NCBI RefSeq assembly: GCF_003020125.1
Contig: NZ_PYFW01000001.1
Coordinates: 1,302,001 to 1,366,000 of the forward strand
Reading direction: 5' to 3'
DNA from: Bradyrhizobium sp. MOS003
GTDB taxonomy: Bacteria; Pseudomonadota; Alphaproteobacteria; Rhizobiales; Xanthobacteraceae
DNA: 64,000 nucleotides
Shown here: positions 34,969 to 44,574 of the stretch, one piece after another
Layout: each line of letters starts with the position of its first letter
Numbering within the stretch: the stretch's first letter is position 1
Position numbers and translations under genes: made by a program
Notes under the pieces: model-generated
Database searches by the model: none
Seen by the model: only the letters and a program-made list of their open reading frames with translations
What the model was told of the DNA's origin: nothing

Positions 34969-35396
34969 CGCGCCATCGCGGCATGGGATGCGGCGGGCCC
35001 CGGCTCGATCACGGTGGAGACATCGTCTGCGGGATGTCCGGTCACCTGGCCCTGGCGAGGGGTTCTCGCCCCAACCTCCTGCGCTGCCTACCATTCCGGC
35101 AGCCAATTTCGCCTGTGGTAACCCCGCATTAACCAACGCCGGGCTCTGGTTAGGGCGGACAGTCGCGCCCACAGCCGAAGTCGGGGCCATGGTCAAGGTC
35201 TCGGGGTCGAGGCCCATAGTTTTGACATCTTGGCAGGGAATGCAGACGGCCGGCTTTGGACGAGCCCCTGCACCCAGAAAGACAAGGCTTTGAGCGGGCT
35301 TGCCGGCCGCGCCGGTTCTAGCGCGGCCATTGGGGAACCGGCAGCCATTTGCTGGCCGGTACATCGGATGACGATCGCCTTGAGAGGATACTGCTT
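34969..35396. other. 428-base gap between cysE and tolQ
   Basis: There is no credible gene; frames here lack ribosome sites and family features. A small hairpin, GGCGAG/CTCGCC at 35054-35070, may end cysE transcription, although no T-run follows. The tolQ promoter must lie in the right half but was not located. Confidence 0.55.
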
Positions 35397-36113
<717 letters not shown>

Positions 36114-36155
36114 CGGGCGCATGTATAGTGTGAAGGGTCATTTGGGCACCAAGCC

Positions 36156-36608
36156 ATGGGCATGAACGTTGCGAGTTCGTCCGGAGGCGGCGGGCGCCGC
36201 GGCCGGCGCAAGCCCGTCGTGGCCGAGATCAACGTCACGCCGATGGTCGACGTGATGCTGGTGCTGCTCATCATCTTCATGGTGTCGGCGCCGATGCTGA
36301 CGGTCGGCGTGCCGCTCGACCTGCCGCAGACCCAGGCCAAGAGCCTCGAAAACAACGACCAGAAGCCGATCCAGATGTCGGTCGACATCAAGGGCAAGGT
36401 GTTCATCAACGACACCGAGATAGCGATCAACGAGCTGATACCCAAGCTGAAGGCGATCACCGACGCCCGCGGCGGCCTCGAGGAACGCATTTATCTGCGC
36501 GCCGACAAGAAGGCGGATTACGGCACGGTGGCCAAGGTGATGGGCCAATTGTCCGGCGCCGGGTTCAAGAAGCTCGCCCTCGTCACGGAAGCGGATCAGG
36601 GGTCCTAG
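36156..36608 (+). CDS. tolR: Tol-Pal system protein TolR
   Basis: This 150-residue ExbD/TolR protein has a basic glycine/serine-rich N-terminus, one membrane helix with the essential aspartate (EINVTPMVDVMLVLLIIFMV) and a periplasmic domain. It forms the proton-coupled stator partner of TolQ. It lies 42 bases after tolQ and 4 bases before tolA. Confidence 0.95.
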   Translation: MGMNVASSSGGGGRRGRRKPVVAEINVTPMVDVMLVLLIIFMVSAPMLTVGVPLDLPQTQAKSLENNDQKPIQMSVDIKGKVFINDTEIAINELIPKLKAITDARGGLEERIYLRADKKADYGTVAKVMGQLSGAGFKKLALVTEADQGS

Positions 36609-36612
36609 GCCT

Positions 36613-37572
36613 GTGAAGGTGAACGTCGACAAGACACTCGTTGCGTCGATTGCCCTCCACGTGCTCGTGCTGGGATGGGGGCTCGTCACCTTCAGCAGCA
36701 AGGCCTACATGGCGCCGGAAGAGTCGCTCCCGATCGACATCATCTCCACGGATCAACTCGCGAAGATGATGGCCGGGCAGAAGACCGGCAAGAAGGAAGA
36801 ACCCAAGCCCAAGGTCGAGAAGATCGCGGAGCCCAAGCCGGAGGAAGACGCCGTCGGCAAGGTCACCGAGAAGAAAGAGCTGATCAAGACCAATTCGCAG
36901 CCGGAGCCGCCGCCGAAGCCGGTCGAGAAGCCGGTGGAGAAGAAGCCCGAGCCGCCGAAGCCCGTGGCCGAGGCGAAGCCGAAGGAAGAGCCGAAGCCGC
37001 CGGAAAAGAAGCCTGATCCGGCCAAGGAAGATCCGATCGCCGAACTCCAGAAGAAGCTGGAGACCAAGAAGCCGCCGCCCAAGCCCGTCGAGCAGAAGGT
37101 TGCGGCGGTGCAGCCGCAGCAGCAGCCCAAGCCCAAGGAGCGCAGCTTCGATCCTGCGCAGATCCAGCGCGACCTCGACAAGCGCGCCGCGACCCGGCAC
37201 GAGCAGACCGGCTCGGCGCTGAACGCCTCGGCCTCGCTCGGAGCGGCGACCGGGACTGCTGCCAACAACATTGCGACCTGGCGCGGTGCGTTTCAAGGCG
37301 CGGTCAAGCGCTGCTTCACGCCGACCTATAACGGGCAGGATGCCGATCAGTACGAGGCCGACATCGACATTCCCATGAAGATCGACGGATCGCTGGCGTC
37401 CGAACCCGTCGTGGTCGCGGTGAGGGGACCGTCGCGCTCGATTGCTCAGGCGATCGCTGAGAGTGCCAAGCGCGCCATCGTACAGTGCCAGGTCTACTCG
37501 TTCATGCCGAAGCAGCAGTACGAGAGCTGGAAGCTCATTCCGATGACTTTCGGCCTGAAAGATATGTTGTGA
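36613..37572 (+). CDS. tolA: Tol-Pal system energy-transducing protein TolA
   Basis: This 319-residue protein starts with GTG. It has an N-terminal membrane helix ([17 protein letters not shown]), then a long Lys/Glu/Pro-rich helical or extended domain (about 55-195), then a C-terminal domain (about 210-319) with [19 protein letters not shown]. The middle part has many [17 protein letters not shown] units, richer in proline than enterobacterial TolA. It spans the periplasm to reach TolB and Pal. Confidence 0.93.
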   Translation: MKVNVDKTLVASIALHVLVLGWGLVTFSSKAYMAPEESLPIDIISTDQLAKMMAGQKTGKKEEPKPKVEKIAEPKPEEDAVGKVTEKKELIKTNSQPEPPPKPVEKPVEKKPEPPKPVAEAKPKEEPKPPEKKPDPAKEDPIAELQKKLETKKPPPKPVEQKVAAVQPQQQPKPKERSFDPAQIQRDLDKRAATRHEQTGSALNASASLGAATGTAANNIATWRGAFQGAVKRCFTPTYNGQDADQYEADIDIPMKIDGSLASEPVVVAVRGPSRSIAQAIAESAKRAIVQCQVYSFMPKQQYESWKLIPMTFGLKDML

Positions 37573-37595
37573 CATCCGAACAAAAGAATTTTGCA

Positions 37596-38957
37596 ATGAA
37601 TGACGTCCGATCGATGAACCGCCGCCGCTTCATGACCCTGACCGGATCGACGCTCGCGATGCTCGGGGGCGGAAAGGCCTTGGCGCAGGCCCAGCCGCGA
37701 ATTCGTATCGACCCGACCGAGTTTCAGCCGATCCCGATCGCGATCACCGGCTTCGTGCCGGGCTCGCCGTCCGACGGCGACGTCGGCAACGGTGTGACCC
37801 AGGTCATCACCAACAATCTGAAACGCTCGGGCCTGTTCGCACCGATCGACCAGGCCGCCTTCATCGAACGCATCAGCAACATCGACGTCGCGCCGCAATT
37901 CCAGAACTGGAAGACCATCAACGCGCAAGCTCTGGTGACCGGCCGGATGACGCGGCAGTCAGACGGACGGCTCAAGGCCGAATTCCGCCTGTGGGACGTG
38001 GTCTCTGGCCAGCAGCTTGCGGGACAGCAATATTTCACCTCGCCGGAATATTGGCGGCGCATCGCCCACATCATCTCCGACCAGATCTATGAGCGGATGA
38101 CCGGCGAGAAGGGCTATTTCGACAGCCGCGTGGTGTTCGTGGACGAGAGCGGTCCGAAGGAGCGCCGCGTCAAGCGGCTCGCGATGATGGACCAGGACGG
38201 CGCCAATGTGCGCTATCTGACCCGCGGCGCCGACCTCGTGCTGACGCCCCGCTTCTCGCCGAACTCGCAAGAGATCACCTATATGGAATTCGGCCAGGGC
38301 GATCCAAAAGTCTATCTGTTCAACATCGAGACCGGCCAGCGCGAGATCGTCGGCAACTTCCCGGGCATGACCTTTGCGCCGCGCTTCTCGCCGGACGGCC
38401 AGCGCGTCATCATGAGCCTGCAGCAGGGCGGCAATTCCAATCTATTCGTGATGGATCTGCGCTCGCGCTCGACCACGCGCCTCACCGACACGCCGGCGAT
38501 CGACACGTCTCCGTCCTACTCGCCGGACGGCGGGCGCATCTGCTTCGAGTCCGATCGTGGCGGCCGGTCGCAGATCTATGTGATGGCGGCGGGCGGCGGA
38601 CAGGCGCAGCGGATCTCCTTCTCCAAGGACGATACCAACGCCAGCTATTCGACCCCGGTGTGGTCGCCGAAGGGCGATTACATCGCGTTCACGAGACAGG
38701 GCGGCGGGCAGTTCTCGATCGGCGTGATGAAGCCGGACGGCTCCGGCGAGCGGCTGCTCACCTCCGGCTTCCACAACGAAGGCCCGACCTTCTCGCCGAA
38801 CGGCCGCGTGCTGATGTTCTTCCGCGATCCCGGCGGCAATGGCGGGCCGTCGCTATACAGCGTCGACATCTCCGGCCGCAATGAGCTCAAGGTGCCGACG
38901 CCGGGCTTCGCTTCCGACCCGGCATGGTCGCCGCTGCTATCCTCGACGGCGGGATGA
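37596..38957 (+). CDS. tolB: Tol-Pal system protein TolB
   Basis: This 453-residue periplasmic protein has an N-terminal domain of about 130 residues after the leader and then a six-blade beta-propeller with repeated [24 protein letters not shown] units. It binds Pal and relays TolA pulling. The leader [18 protein letters not shown] has a twin-arginine motif with a mild hydrophobic core, unlike the Sec leader of E. coli TolB. The ATG at 37596 is chosen; a GTG at 37569 that overlaps the tolA stop (GTGA) and an ATG at 37614 are alternatives. Confidence 0.94.
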   Translation: MNDVRSMNRRRFMTLTGSTLAMLGGGKALAQAQPRIRIDPTEFQPIPIAITGFVPGSPSDGDVGNGVTQVITNNLKRSGLFAPIDQAAFIERISNIDVAPQFQNWKTINAQALVTGRMTRQSDGRLKAEFRLWDVVSGQQLAGQQYFTSPEYWRRIAHIISDQIYERMTGEKGYFDSRVVFVDESGPKERRVKRLAMMDQDGANVRYLTRGADLVLTPRFSPNSQEITYMEFGQGDPKVYLFNIETGQREIVGNFPGMTFAPRFSPDGQRVIMSLQQGGNSNLFVMDLRSRSTTRLTDTPAIDTSPSYSPDGGRICFESDRGGRSQIYVMAAGGGQAQRISFSKDDTNASYSTPVWSPKGDYIAFTRQGGGQFSIGVMKPDGSGERLLTSGFHNEGPTFSPNGRVLMFFRDPGGNGGPSLYSVDISGRNELKVPTPGFASDPAWSPLLSSTAG

Positions 38958-38971
38958 CGAGAGAGCACTAA

Positions 38972-39026
38972 GACATCGCGCGTTCGGGTGCGCGATGTCG
39001 TCGAAAAACGTGCCGATTTTTTCGAC
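38972..39026 (+). terminator. Two tandem hairpins after tolB
   Basis: GACATCGCGC (38972-38981) pairs with GCGCGATGTC (38990-38999), and directly after it GTCGAAAAA (39000-39008) pairs with TTTTTCGAC (39018-39026). The run of six T lies inside the second stem. Together they may end the tolQRAB transcript or separate it from the next gene. Confidence 0.5.
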
Positions 39027-39194
39027 CTCTCCACGCAAAGCAATCTTTCCTTTACCTTGGGCTCGGCAAGGCTTGCCTAGTTGCTTGATATTTAAGCGGA
39101 AATCGGTTCGCTGATACCGAAAAACAACTCGACTTTAACGATGTTCCCTCAGAAAGGCTTCATCTGGGCTGGGTAAAAGTACGCGCCAAACAGG

Positions 39195-41543
39195 ATGCGT
39201 AACAAGCCAATGCAACTGGCCGACCAGAAGCAGAGTGATCGAGACGAGCTGGAGCCGATTCTCTACGCCGCTCTCATCAACTCCATGGTGCAGAATTTCT
39301 GGGCGATCTTCCTCGGCTCGGCCTCCGCAGCCGTGGCCGCGGTGATGACTGCGTTGAAGACGGGCGACGTCTGGCTGTGGCCGCTTGCGTTCCTGCTGAT
39401 TGCGATCGGCACCGCGCGTGCGTTCCAGATGCGCGGATACGAAAACCGCACCCAAGTGCTGTCATTCGAAGAGGCCAAGCACCTCGCGCCGCGTTACTGG
39501 ATCGGCGCGCTGAGCTATGCGGCGGTGCTCGGTGTGTGGGCCTTCGTCGTCATCTACAACAACAACGATCCGGTCGCCGACATGCTCTGTGTCGCCATCG
39601 GCATCGGCTACACCGCGGGCGGCGCCGCCCGCAATTACGGGCAGCCGCGGGTGATCCAGTGGCACGTCGCGCTGGCCTGCGGTCCGATGTCGCTCGCCCT
39701 GCTGCTGCACGGCGGCTTCTACCATATCGGTCTCGCCATCCTGCTGGTGTTCTTCTTCATCGGGCTCAAGAACATCAACCTCAGCCTGCACGCGATCTTC
39801 GTCAAGGCGTTGACCTCCAGCTTCCGCGAATCCGCGCTGGCGAGCCAGTTCGACACCGCGCTCAACAACATGCCGCACGGCCTGTGCATGTTCCGCGCCG
39901 ATGGCCGCCTGGCGGTGATGAACCACCGTTTCGGCGAGCTGATGGCGCTGCCCGAGGACCTGGTCAAGCGCGGCGCCACCGCCGCCGACATCGTGTCGGC
40001 CTGCGTTTCCGCCGGATCGATCTCGGCGGAGAGCGGCGACCAGATCCTGGCCGAGATCGAGCATGCGCGGGTCTGCGAGATCGTCACCGCCGATCCGGAT
40101 TCCTCGCGCGGCCGCACGCTGGCCTGGACGTTCCAGCCGATGACCGGCGGCGGCACGGTGCTGCTGCTGGAAGACATCACCGAACGCACCGTTGCGGAAG
40201 CCCGCATCACCCACCTGGCCCGTTATGACGAGCTCACGGCACTGCCCAACCGGGTCAGCTTCCACGACGAGATCGAGCGCCTGCTGAAGAATTCGCACCA
40301 TGCCGAGCGGCTCTCCGCGCTGCTGTTCGTCGACCTCGACCAGTTCAAGCAGGTCAACGACACGCTCGGTCATCCCTGCGGCGACCAGCTGCTGTGCGCG
40401 GTCGCCAACCGTCTGCGCGAGATGCTGCGCCCCGAAGATTTCGTCGCCCGCTTCGGCGGCGACGAGTTCGTCGTGTTCCAGCAGAACATCTCTTCGGCGG
40501 AGGATGCCGCCGCGCTTGCCCGCCGCATCGTCGAGCGGCTGAGCGAGCGCTACCGCATCGACAATCATCTGGTCGAGATCGGCGCCAGCGTCGGCATCGC
40601 GCTGACCTCGGCGGACGGAGCCGTCGGCGCCGACACCCTGCTCAAGAACGCCGACATGGCGCTGTACCGCGCCAAGGCCGACGGCCGCGGCACCTTCTGC
40701 TTCTTCCGTGACGAGATGGCGGCGACCGTCGAGGCGCGCCGCATCCTCGAGCTCGATCTGCGCAAGGCGCTCGCCAACGAGGAGTTCGAGCTGTTCTATC
40801 AGCCGCTGGTCAATCTGAAGTCCGGCAAGATCACCACCTGCGAGGCGCTGCTGCGCTGGAATCATCCGGTGCGCGGCACGGTCTCCCCCGTCGACATCAT
40901 TCCGGTGGCCGAGGACATGGGCCTGATCGTGGATCTCGGCCGCTGGATCCTGCGCCGCGCCTGCATGGAATGCATGAAGTGGCCGGAGACCGTCAGCGTC
41001 GCCGTCAACTTCTCGCCGCAGCAATTCCATCAGCGCGACGTGCTGAGCGAAATCCGCTACGCGCTCGAAGTGTCGGGCCTGCCGGCGCACCGGCTGGAGA
41101 TCGAGATCACCGAGTCCTCGCTGCTGCGCAACACCCAGCTCACCCACGACATCCTGTCGCAATTGCACGCGCTCGGCGTGCGCATCTCGCTCGACGATTT
41201 CGGCACCGGCTATTCCAGCCTCAGCTATCTGCACAATTTCCCGATGCAGAAGGTGAAGATCGACCGCTCCTTCCTCGAAGGCATCGACACCGACCGGCCG
41301 CTGACGCTGCTGCGCGGCGTGGCGCGGCTGTCGGCCGATCTCGGCATGGCCGTGGTGGTCGAGGGCATCGAGACCAACGAGCAGCTCGATCTGATCAGCG
41401 CCGACGGCACCGTCTCCGAGGCGCAGGGCTATCTGTTCAGCCGGCCGGTGCCCGCCGTGCGGATGCGCCAGTTGCTCAACGCCTCGCATGGACGGCGCGG
41501 CGAAGGTCAGCTCCACATCGCCAGCTCGCGCTCCTTCGCTTAG
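39195..41543 (+). CDS. Membrane-bound GGDEF-EAL protein (cyclic di-GMP synthase/phosphodiesterase)
   Basis: This 782-residue protein has an N-terminal membrane region of about six helices (about residues 20-205), a short PAS-like segment (about 215-325), a GGDEF domain with the intact motif RFGGDEF (GGDEF at 421-425) and an inhibitory site RPED five residues before it, and an EAL domain with EALLRW (550-552) and DDFGTGYSS. Both catalytic motifs look functional, so it may make or break c-di-GMP depending on its input. It lies between tolB and pal on the same strand. Confidence 0.94.
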   Translation: MRNKPMQLADQKQSDRDELEPILYAALINSMVQNFWAIFLGSASAAVAAVMTALKTGDVWLWPLAFLLIAIGTARAFQMRGYENRTQVLSFEEAKHLAPRYWIGALSYAAVLGVWAFVVIYNNNDPVADMLCVAIGIGYTAGGAARNYGQPRVIQWHVALACGPMSLALLLHGGFYHIGLAILLVFFFIGLKNINLSLHAIFVKALTSSFRESALASQFDTALNNMPHGLCMFRADGRLAVMNHRFGELMALPEDLVKRGATAADIVSACVSAGSISAESGDQILAEIEHARVCEIVTADPDSSRGRTLAWTFQPMTGGGTVLLLEDITERTVAEARITHLARYDELTALPNRVSFHDEIERLLKNSHHAERLSALLFVDLDQFKQVNDTLGHPCGDQLLCAVANRLREMLRPEDFVARFGGDEFVVFQQNISSAEDAAALARRIVERLSERYRIDNHLVEIGASVGIALTSADGAVGADTLLKNADMALYRAKADGRGTFCFFRDEMAATVEARRILELDLRKALANEEFELFYQPLVNLKSGKITTCEALLRWNHPVRGTVSPVDIIPVAEDMGLIVDLGRWILRRACMECMKWPETVSVAVNFSPQQFHQRDVLSEIRYALEVSGLPAHRLEIEITESSLLRNTQLTHDILSQLHALGVRISLDDFGTGYSSLSYLHNFPMQKVKIDRSFLEGIDTDRPLTLLRGVARLSADLGMAVVVEGIETNEQLDLISADGTVSEAQGYLFSRPVPAVRMRQLLNASHGRRGEGQLHIASSRSFA

Positions 41544-41732
41544 GCCCGTTTCTCGAAACCTCCCGTCATTTCAGGGTGTTGCAGCTCACCGTAGTGCTAC
41601 GGGGGTTAACCCTAACTCTTCGATTGCTTTGCATACTGGTTAAGAGGGTGTTAATAATTGCCACGCGCGCGCAAGTTGTCTTGCCGCAATTGGCTTTGGA
41701 TGCCGTGGCGTGAGTGCGGGTAGGGAGTTGGA

Positions 41733-42458
41733 ATGCAGTCCTCAGCCAGATCTGTCATTTCGGCTGTTGGACGAGGAGCGGAGCTCCTGACCGACGTCGA
41801 CTATCATCTTGCGGAAACCGCCGCGGAGAAAGAGGAGATCTACAATCTCCGCTACCGCGCCTATCTGCGGGAAGGCGCCGTCAAGCCTTCGGCGGACGAA
41901 CGCGTCACCGACCGCTACGACGAACTGCCGAACGCGTGGACCTTCGGCGTCTATCTCCATGGCGAACTCTGCAGCTCGGTGCGCATCAGCGTGCTGACGT
42001 CGGAATGGCGCGAGTCCACCTCGGCCGATGTCTTCCCGGACATCCTGATGCCGCGGCTCGATCGCGGCGAGGTCATGATCGACCCGACCCGCTTCGTCGC
42101 CGATCCCGACCAGGTCAAGCGCGTTCCGGAATTGCCCTATCTGACGACCCGTCTCGCTTACATGGCCTGCGAGCACTTCAATGCCGATCTCGGCCTCGCC
42201 ATCGTGCGTTCCGAGCATCAGGCCTTCTACCGCCGGGTGTTCCTGCACGAGACCATCGCCGAGCCCCGGCTGGTTCCCGGCCTCACCAAGCCGTTCGGAT
42301 TGATGGCGGCGGACTTCCCGAACTTCCGCAAGAAGGTGTTCGAGCGTTATCCGATCATGCGGTCGACCGCCTTCGAGCGGCGGATGCTGTTCGGGCGCGG
42401 CGGCCAGCGCCAGGTGCCGCAGCGGCCGGTGCTCGTGGCGGACGCCGCGCACGCCTGA
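41733..42458 (+). CDS. N-acyl amino acid synthase FeeM-like protein (AHL-synthase-like GNAT fold)
   Basis: This 241-residue protein has VDYHLAETAAEKEEIYNLRYRAYLREG near the N-terminus and then DRYDELPNAWTFGVYLHGELCSSVRIS, VMIDPTRFVAD and YLTTRLAYMACEHFNADLGLAIVRSEHQAFYRRVF. This is the layout of FeeM-type enzymes, which share the fold of LuxI acyl-homoserine-lactone synthases and join an acyl chain to an amino acid. GGGAG precedes the ATG. It sits between a c-di-GMP enzyme and pal. The product is unknown and no luxR-type gene is adjacent. Confidence 0.8.
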   Translation: MQSSARSVISAVGRGAELLTDVDYHLAETAAEKEEIYNLRYRAYLREGAVKPSADERVTDRYDELPNAWTFGVYLHGELCSSVRISVLTSEWRESTSADVFPDILMPRLDRGEVMIDPTRFVADPDQVKRVPELPYLTTRLAYMACEHFNADLGLAIVRSEHQAFYRRVFLHETIAEPRLVPGLTKPFGLMAADFPNFRKKVFERYPIMRSTAFERRMLFGRGGQRQVPQRPVLVADAAHA

Positions 42459-42761
42459 GTCGGCGGTTGCGCGGATGCGGCTTAGGCTTTTGAGCCTGGG
42501 CGTTTTGGCCGGCTACGGGTCGCCACACATCACGCCCTGCGCCCAAATTCCGGCGAATGCCGGCGGTTTTGCCGGTTGGCGAGGCTTGCCTTCACCCTCG
42601 TGCCACATTTACAACCCATTAACCATGACGGTTGCTTTTCGCTGGTTGGGGGCATTTGATCGGCTGAGGCAAGGTTCCGTCAAGGTTGACGGAACGTTCG
42701 CTTAACCAACCCCCTGTAGACCGGACAGCAGTGGACGAAACGTGAGCGTGGAGGCTCCGGA
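42459..42761. other. 303-base gap upstream of pal
   Basis: No gene is seen. A weak terminator-like hairpin, CCGGC/GCCGG at 42550-42563 followed by cggTTTT, may end the FeeM-like gene. A 22-base inverted repeat lies at 42674-42695, and the pal promoter is expected near it. Confidence 0.55.
42674..42695. promoter_or_regulatory. 22-base inverted repeat upstream of pal
   Basis: GTTCCGTCAA (42674-42683) and TTGACGGAAC (42686-42695) are perfect inverted arms with a 2-base spacer, 66 bases before the pal ATG. The 2-base loop is too tight for a good RNA hairpin of full length, so a dimeric regulator site is more likely. Confidence 0.5.
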
Positions 42762-43250
42762 ATGAAACATCCTATGCGTATCCTCCAGGGATTGAAGCTG
42801 GTTGCGGTACTCGCCGTCGCGCTGTCGATGGGCGCCTGCGCCAACAAGAATGCTGCGACGGACGCGATGGCCAATGCGGCGACGCCCGGCAGTCAGCAGG
42901 ACTTCGTCGTCAACGTGGGCGACCGCGTATTCTTCGAAAGCGACCAGACCGATCTGACCCCGCAGGCGATCGTGACCCTGGAGAAGCAGGCGCAGTGGCT
43001 CCAGACCTATCCGCGCTACAGCTTCACCGTTGAAGGCCATGCCGACGAGCGCGGCACCCGCGAATACAACATCGCGCTCGGCGCCCGCCGCGCCCAGTCG
43101 GTGCGTTCGTTCCTCGCCTCGCGCGGCATCGATCCGAACCGCATGCGCACGATCTCCTACGGCAAGGAGCGGCCGGTCGCCGTCTGTAACGACATCTCCT
43201 GCTGGTCGCAGAACCGTCGCGCCGTCACCGTGCTGAACGCGAGCTCCTGA
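42762..43250 (+). CDS. pal: Peptidoglycan-associated lipoprotein Pal
   Basis: This 162-residue protein has a lipoprotein signal peptide with lipobox MGAC (Cys26), then a short linker and an OmpA-like domain with VFFESDQTDLTPQA, the peptidoglycan-binding stretch VEGHADERGTREYNIALGARRA and MRTISYGKERPV. Pal links the outer membrane to the cell wall and is the end point of the Tol motor. A terminator follows at 43302. Confidence 0.96.
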   Translation: MKHPMRILQGLKLVAVLAVALSMGACANKNAATDAMANAATPGSQQDFVVNVGDRVFFESDQTDLTPQAIVTLEKQAQWLQTYPRYSFTVEGHADERGTREYNIALGARRAQSVRSFLASRGIDPNRMRTISYGKERPVAVCNDISCWSQNRRAVTVLNASS

Positions 43251-43301
43251 CGCCGGACTGACACTCAGTCAGGCGCCGTTCATCTTGCAGAACTGATTAT
43301 G

Positions 43302-43331
43302 CCGGCGCCCTCTCGGGCGCCGGTTTCGTTT
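43302..43331 (+). terminator. Rho-independent terminator after pal
   Basis: CCGGCGCCC (43302-43310) and GGGCGCCGG (43315-43323) form a 9-bp stem with a TCTC loop, followed by TTTCGTTT. Some read-through into cpoB is possible. Confidence 0.7.
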
Positions 43332-43448
43332 CAGCAATCCGTGACAGAATCCCCGTGGTGCCAGACACATTTTTGGCGTACTCCCCCTCAATGTGTGGCG
43401 CGTCGCATGTTCCGTCGCAGGCCATTTCGCTTTCGTCGTCAGGGCAAG

Positions 43449-44489
43449 ATGTCATCCAGATTTAAGGTCTTAACCGGCACCGTGGCCATCGCCGCGCTAC
43501 TCCCCTTGTGGTCGCCCGTCTTCGCCCAGACCGATGACGATCCCGAGATGCGGATCGAGCGGCTGGAGAACCAGCTGCGGCAGCTCACCGGCCAGAACGA
43601 AGAGCTGCAATACCGCAACCGCCAGCTCGAGGAGCGGCTGCGGGCGCTCGAAGGCGGCGCGCAAGGCGCGCCCGGACAGGCGCCCAATGTCGCGGCGATG
43701 CCGCCCGCCCAGATCGGACCAGGTCAGGTCGCGCCCGGCTATCGCCAGCAGCCGCAGCAGCAGGCGGTGCAGCCGAATTACGAGCAGCCGCAGATCGCGT
43801 CTCCCGCGCCGATCGTTCAGGAGCAGCCGGCGCCCGGCGCGCCCGGGCGAAGCCGCCGCGGCGATGCGTTCGACCCGAACCAGAATCCGAGTGCGCCTGG
43901 CGCGCCGCGTGCGCTCGGCGGCGGCCAGCAGCCGATGCCCGCGGGAGCCCCGGGTGGGCGCAACGCGGGCGAGCCGCTCGATCTCTCCAACAATGGCGGT
44001 CGCTATCCGCAGGCCGCGGCGCCGGCGCAGCCTGCCTATCCGCCGGTCCAGCAGGGCAATCCCGCACCTGCCGGCGCTCCGGCCCTGACGACGCTGCCGC
44101 CCTCGGCCACCCCGCGCGACGAGTTCGACCTCGGCATCGGCTACATGCAGCGCAAGGACTATGCGCTCGCCGAGCAGACCATGAAGAATTTCGCGCAGAA
44201 ATATCCAAGCGACCCGCTGCTCGGGGATGCGCAATATTGGCTCGGCGAAAGCTACTTCCAGCGCCAGCAATACCGCGACTCCGCGGAAGCATTCCTCGCC
44301 GTCACCACCAAATACGAAAAATCGGCCAAGGCCCCGGATGCGCTGCTGCGGCTCGGCCAGTCGCTCGCCGCGCTGAAGGAGAAGGAGGCCGCCTGCGCCG
44401 CCTTCGGCGAAATCGGCCGCAAATATCCGCGCGCCTCCGCCGGCGTCAAAGCCGCGGTCGACCGCGAGCAGAAGCGGGTGAAGTGCTGA
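43449..44489 (+). CDS. cpoB: Cell division coordinator CpoB (YbgF), Tol-Pal associated
   Basis: This 346-residue periplasmic protein has a signal peptide ending PVFAQ, a coiled-coil trimerisation region (MRIERLENQLRQLTGQNEEL, about 35-70), a long Pro/Gln/Ala-rich linker (about 75-220), and C-terminal TPR repeats beginning DEFDLGIGYMQRKDYALAEQ. CpoB couples Tol-Pal to cell wall synthesis during constriction. I start it at 43449, where AGGG precedes ATG; the longer frame adds 50 basic residues. The linker is longer than in enterobacteria. Confidence 0.92.
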   Translation: MSSRFKVLTGTVAIAALLPLWSPVFAQTDDDPEMRIERLENQLRQLTGQNEELQYRNRQLEERLRALEGGAQGAPGQAPNVAAMPPAQIGPGQVAPGYRQQPQQQAVQPNYEQPQIASPAPIVQEQPAPGAPGRSRRGDAFDPNQNPSAPGAPRALGGGQQPMPAGAPGGRNAGEPLDLSNNGGRYPQAAAPAQPAYPPVQQGNPAPAGAPALTTLPPSATPRDEFDLGIGYMQRKDYALAEQTMKNFAQKYPSDPLLGDAQYWLGESYFQRQQYRDSAEAFLAVTTKYEKSAKAPDALLRLGQSLAALKEKEAACAAFGEIGRKYPRASAGVKAAVDREQKRVKC

Positions 44490-44574
44490 CCTGAACCGCA
44501 GACCTGCGGCGCCGAGCGCTGACAAGGCCGATGGCGTTGCGCTAAAACGGTGCCGGCATTGCTGGGGCAGCGTC

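Noticed and set aside
34891..35364. A 157-codon minus-strand frame in the cysE-tolQ gap
   Set aside because: It overlaps the cysE end, has no ribosome site and no recognisable family; it is probably not a gene.
39462..41516. A 684-codon open frame on the minus strand
   Set aside because: It is antisense to the GGDEF-EAL gene, whose catalytic motifs are complete, and shows no domain of its own.
41733..42458. Calling the gene luxI
   Set aside because: It shares the fold pattern but lacks the full set of LuxI signature residues, and no luxR neighbour is present; FeeM-like is the safer call.
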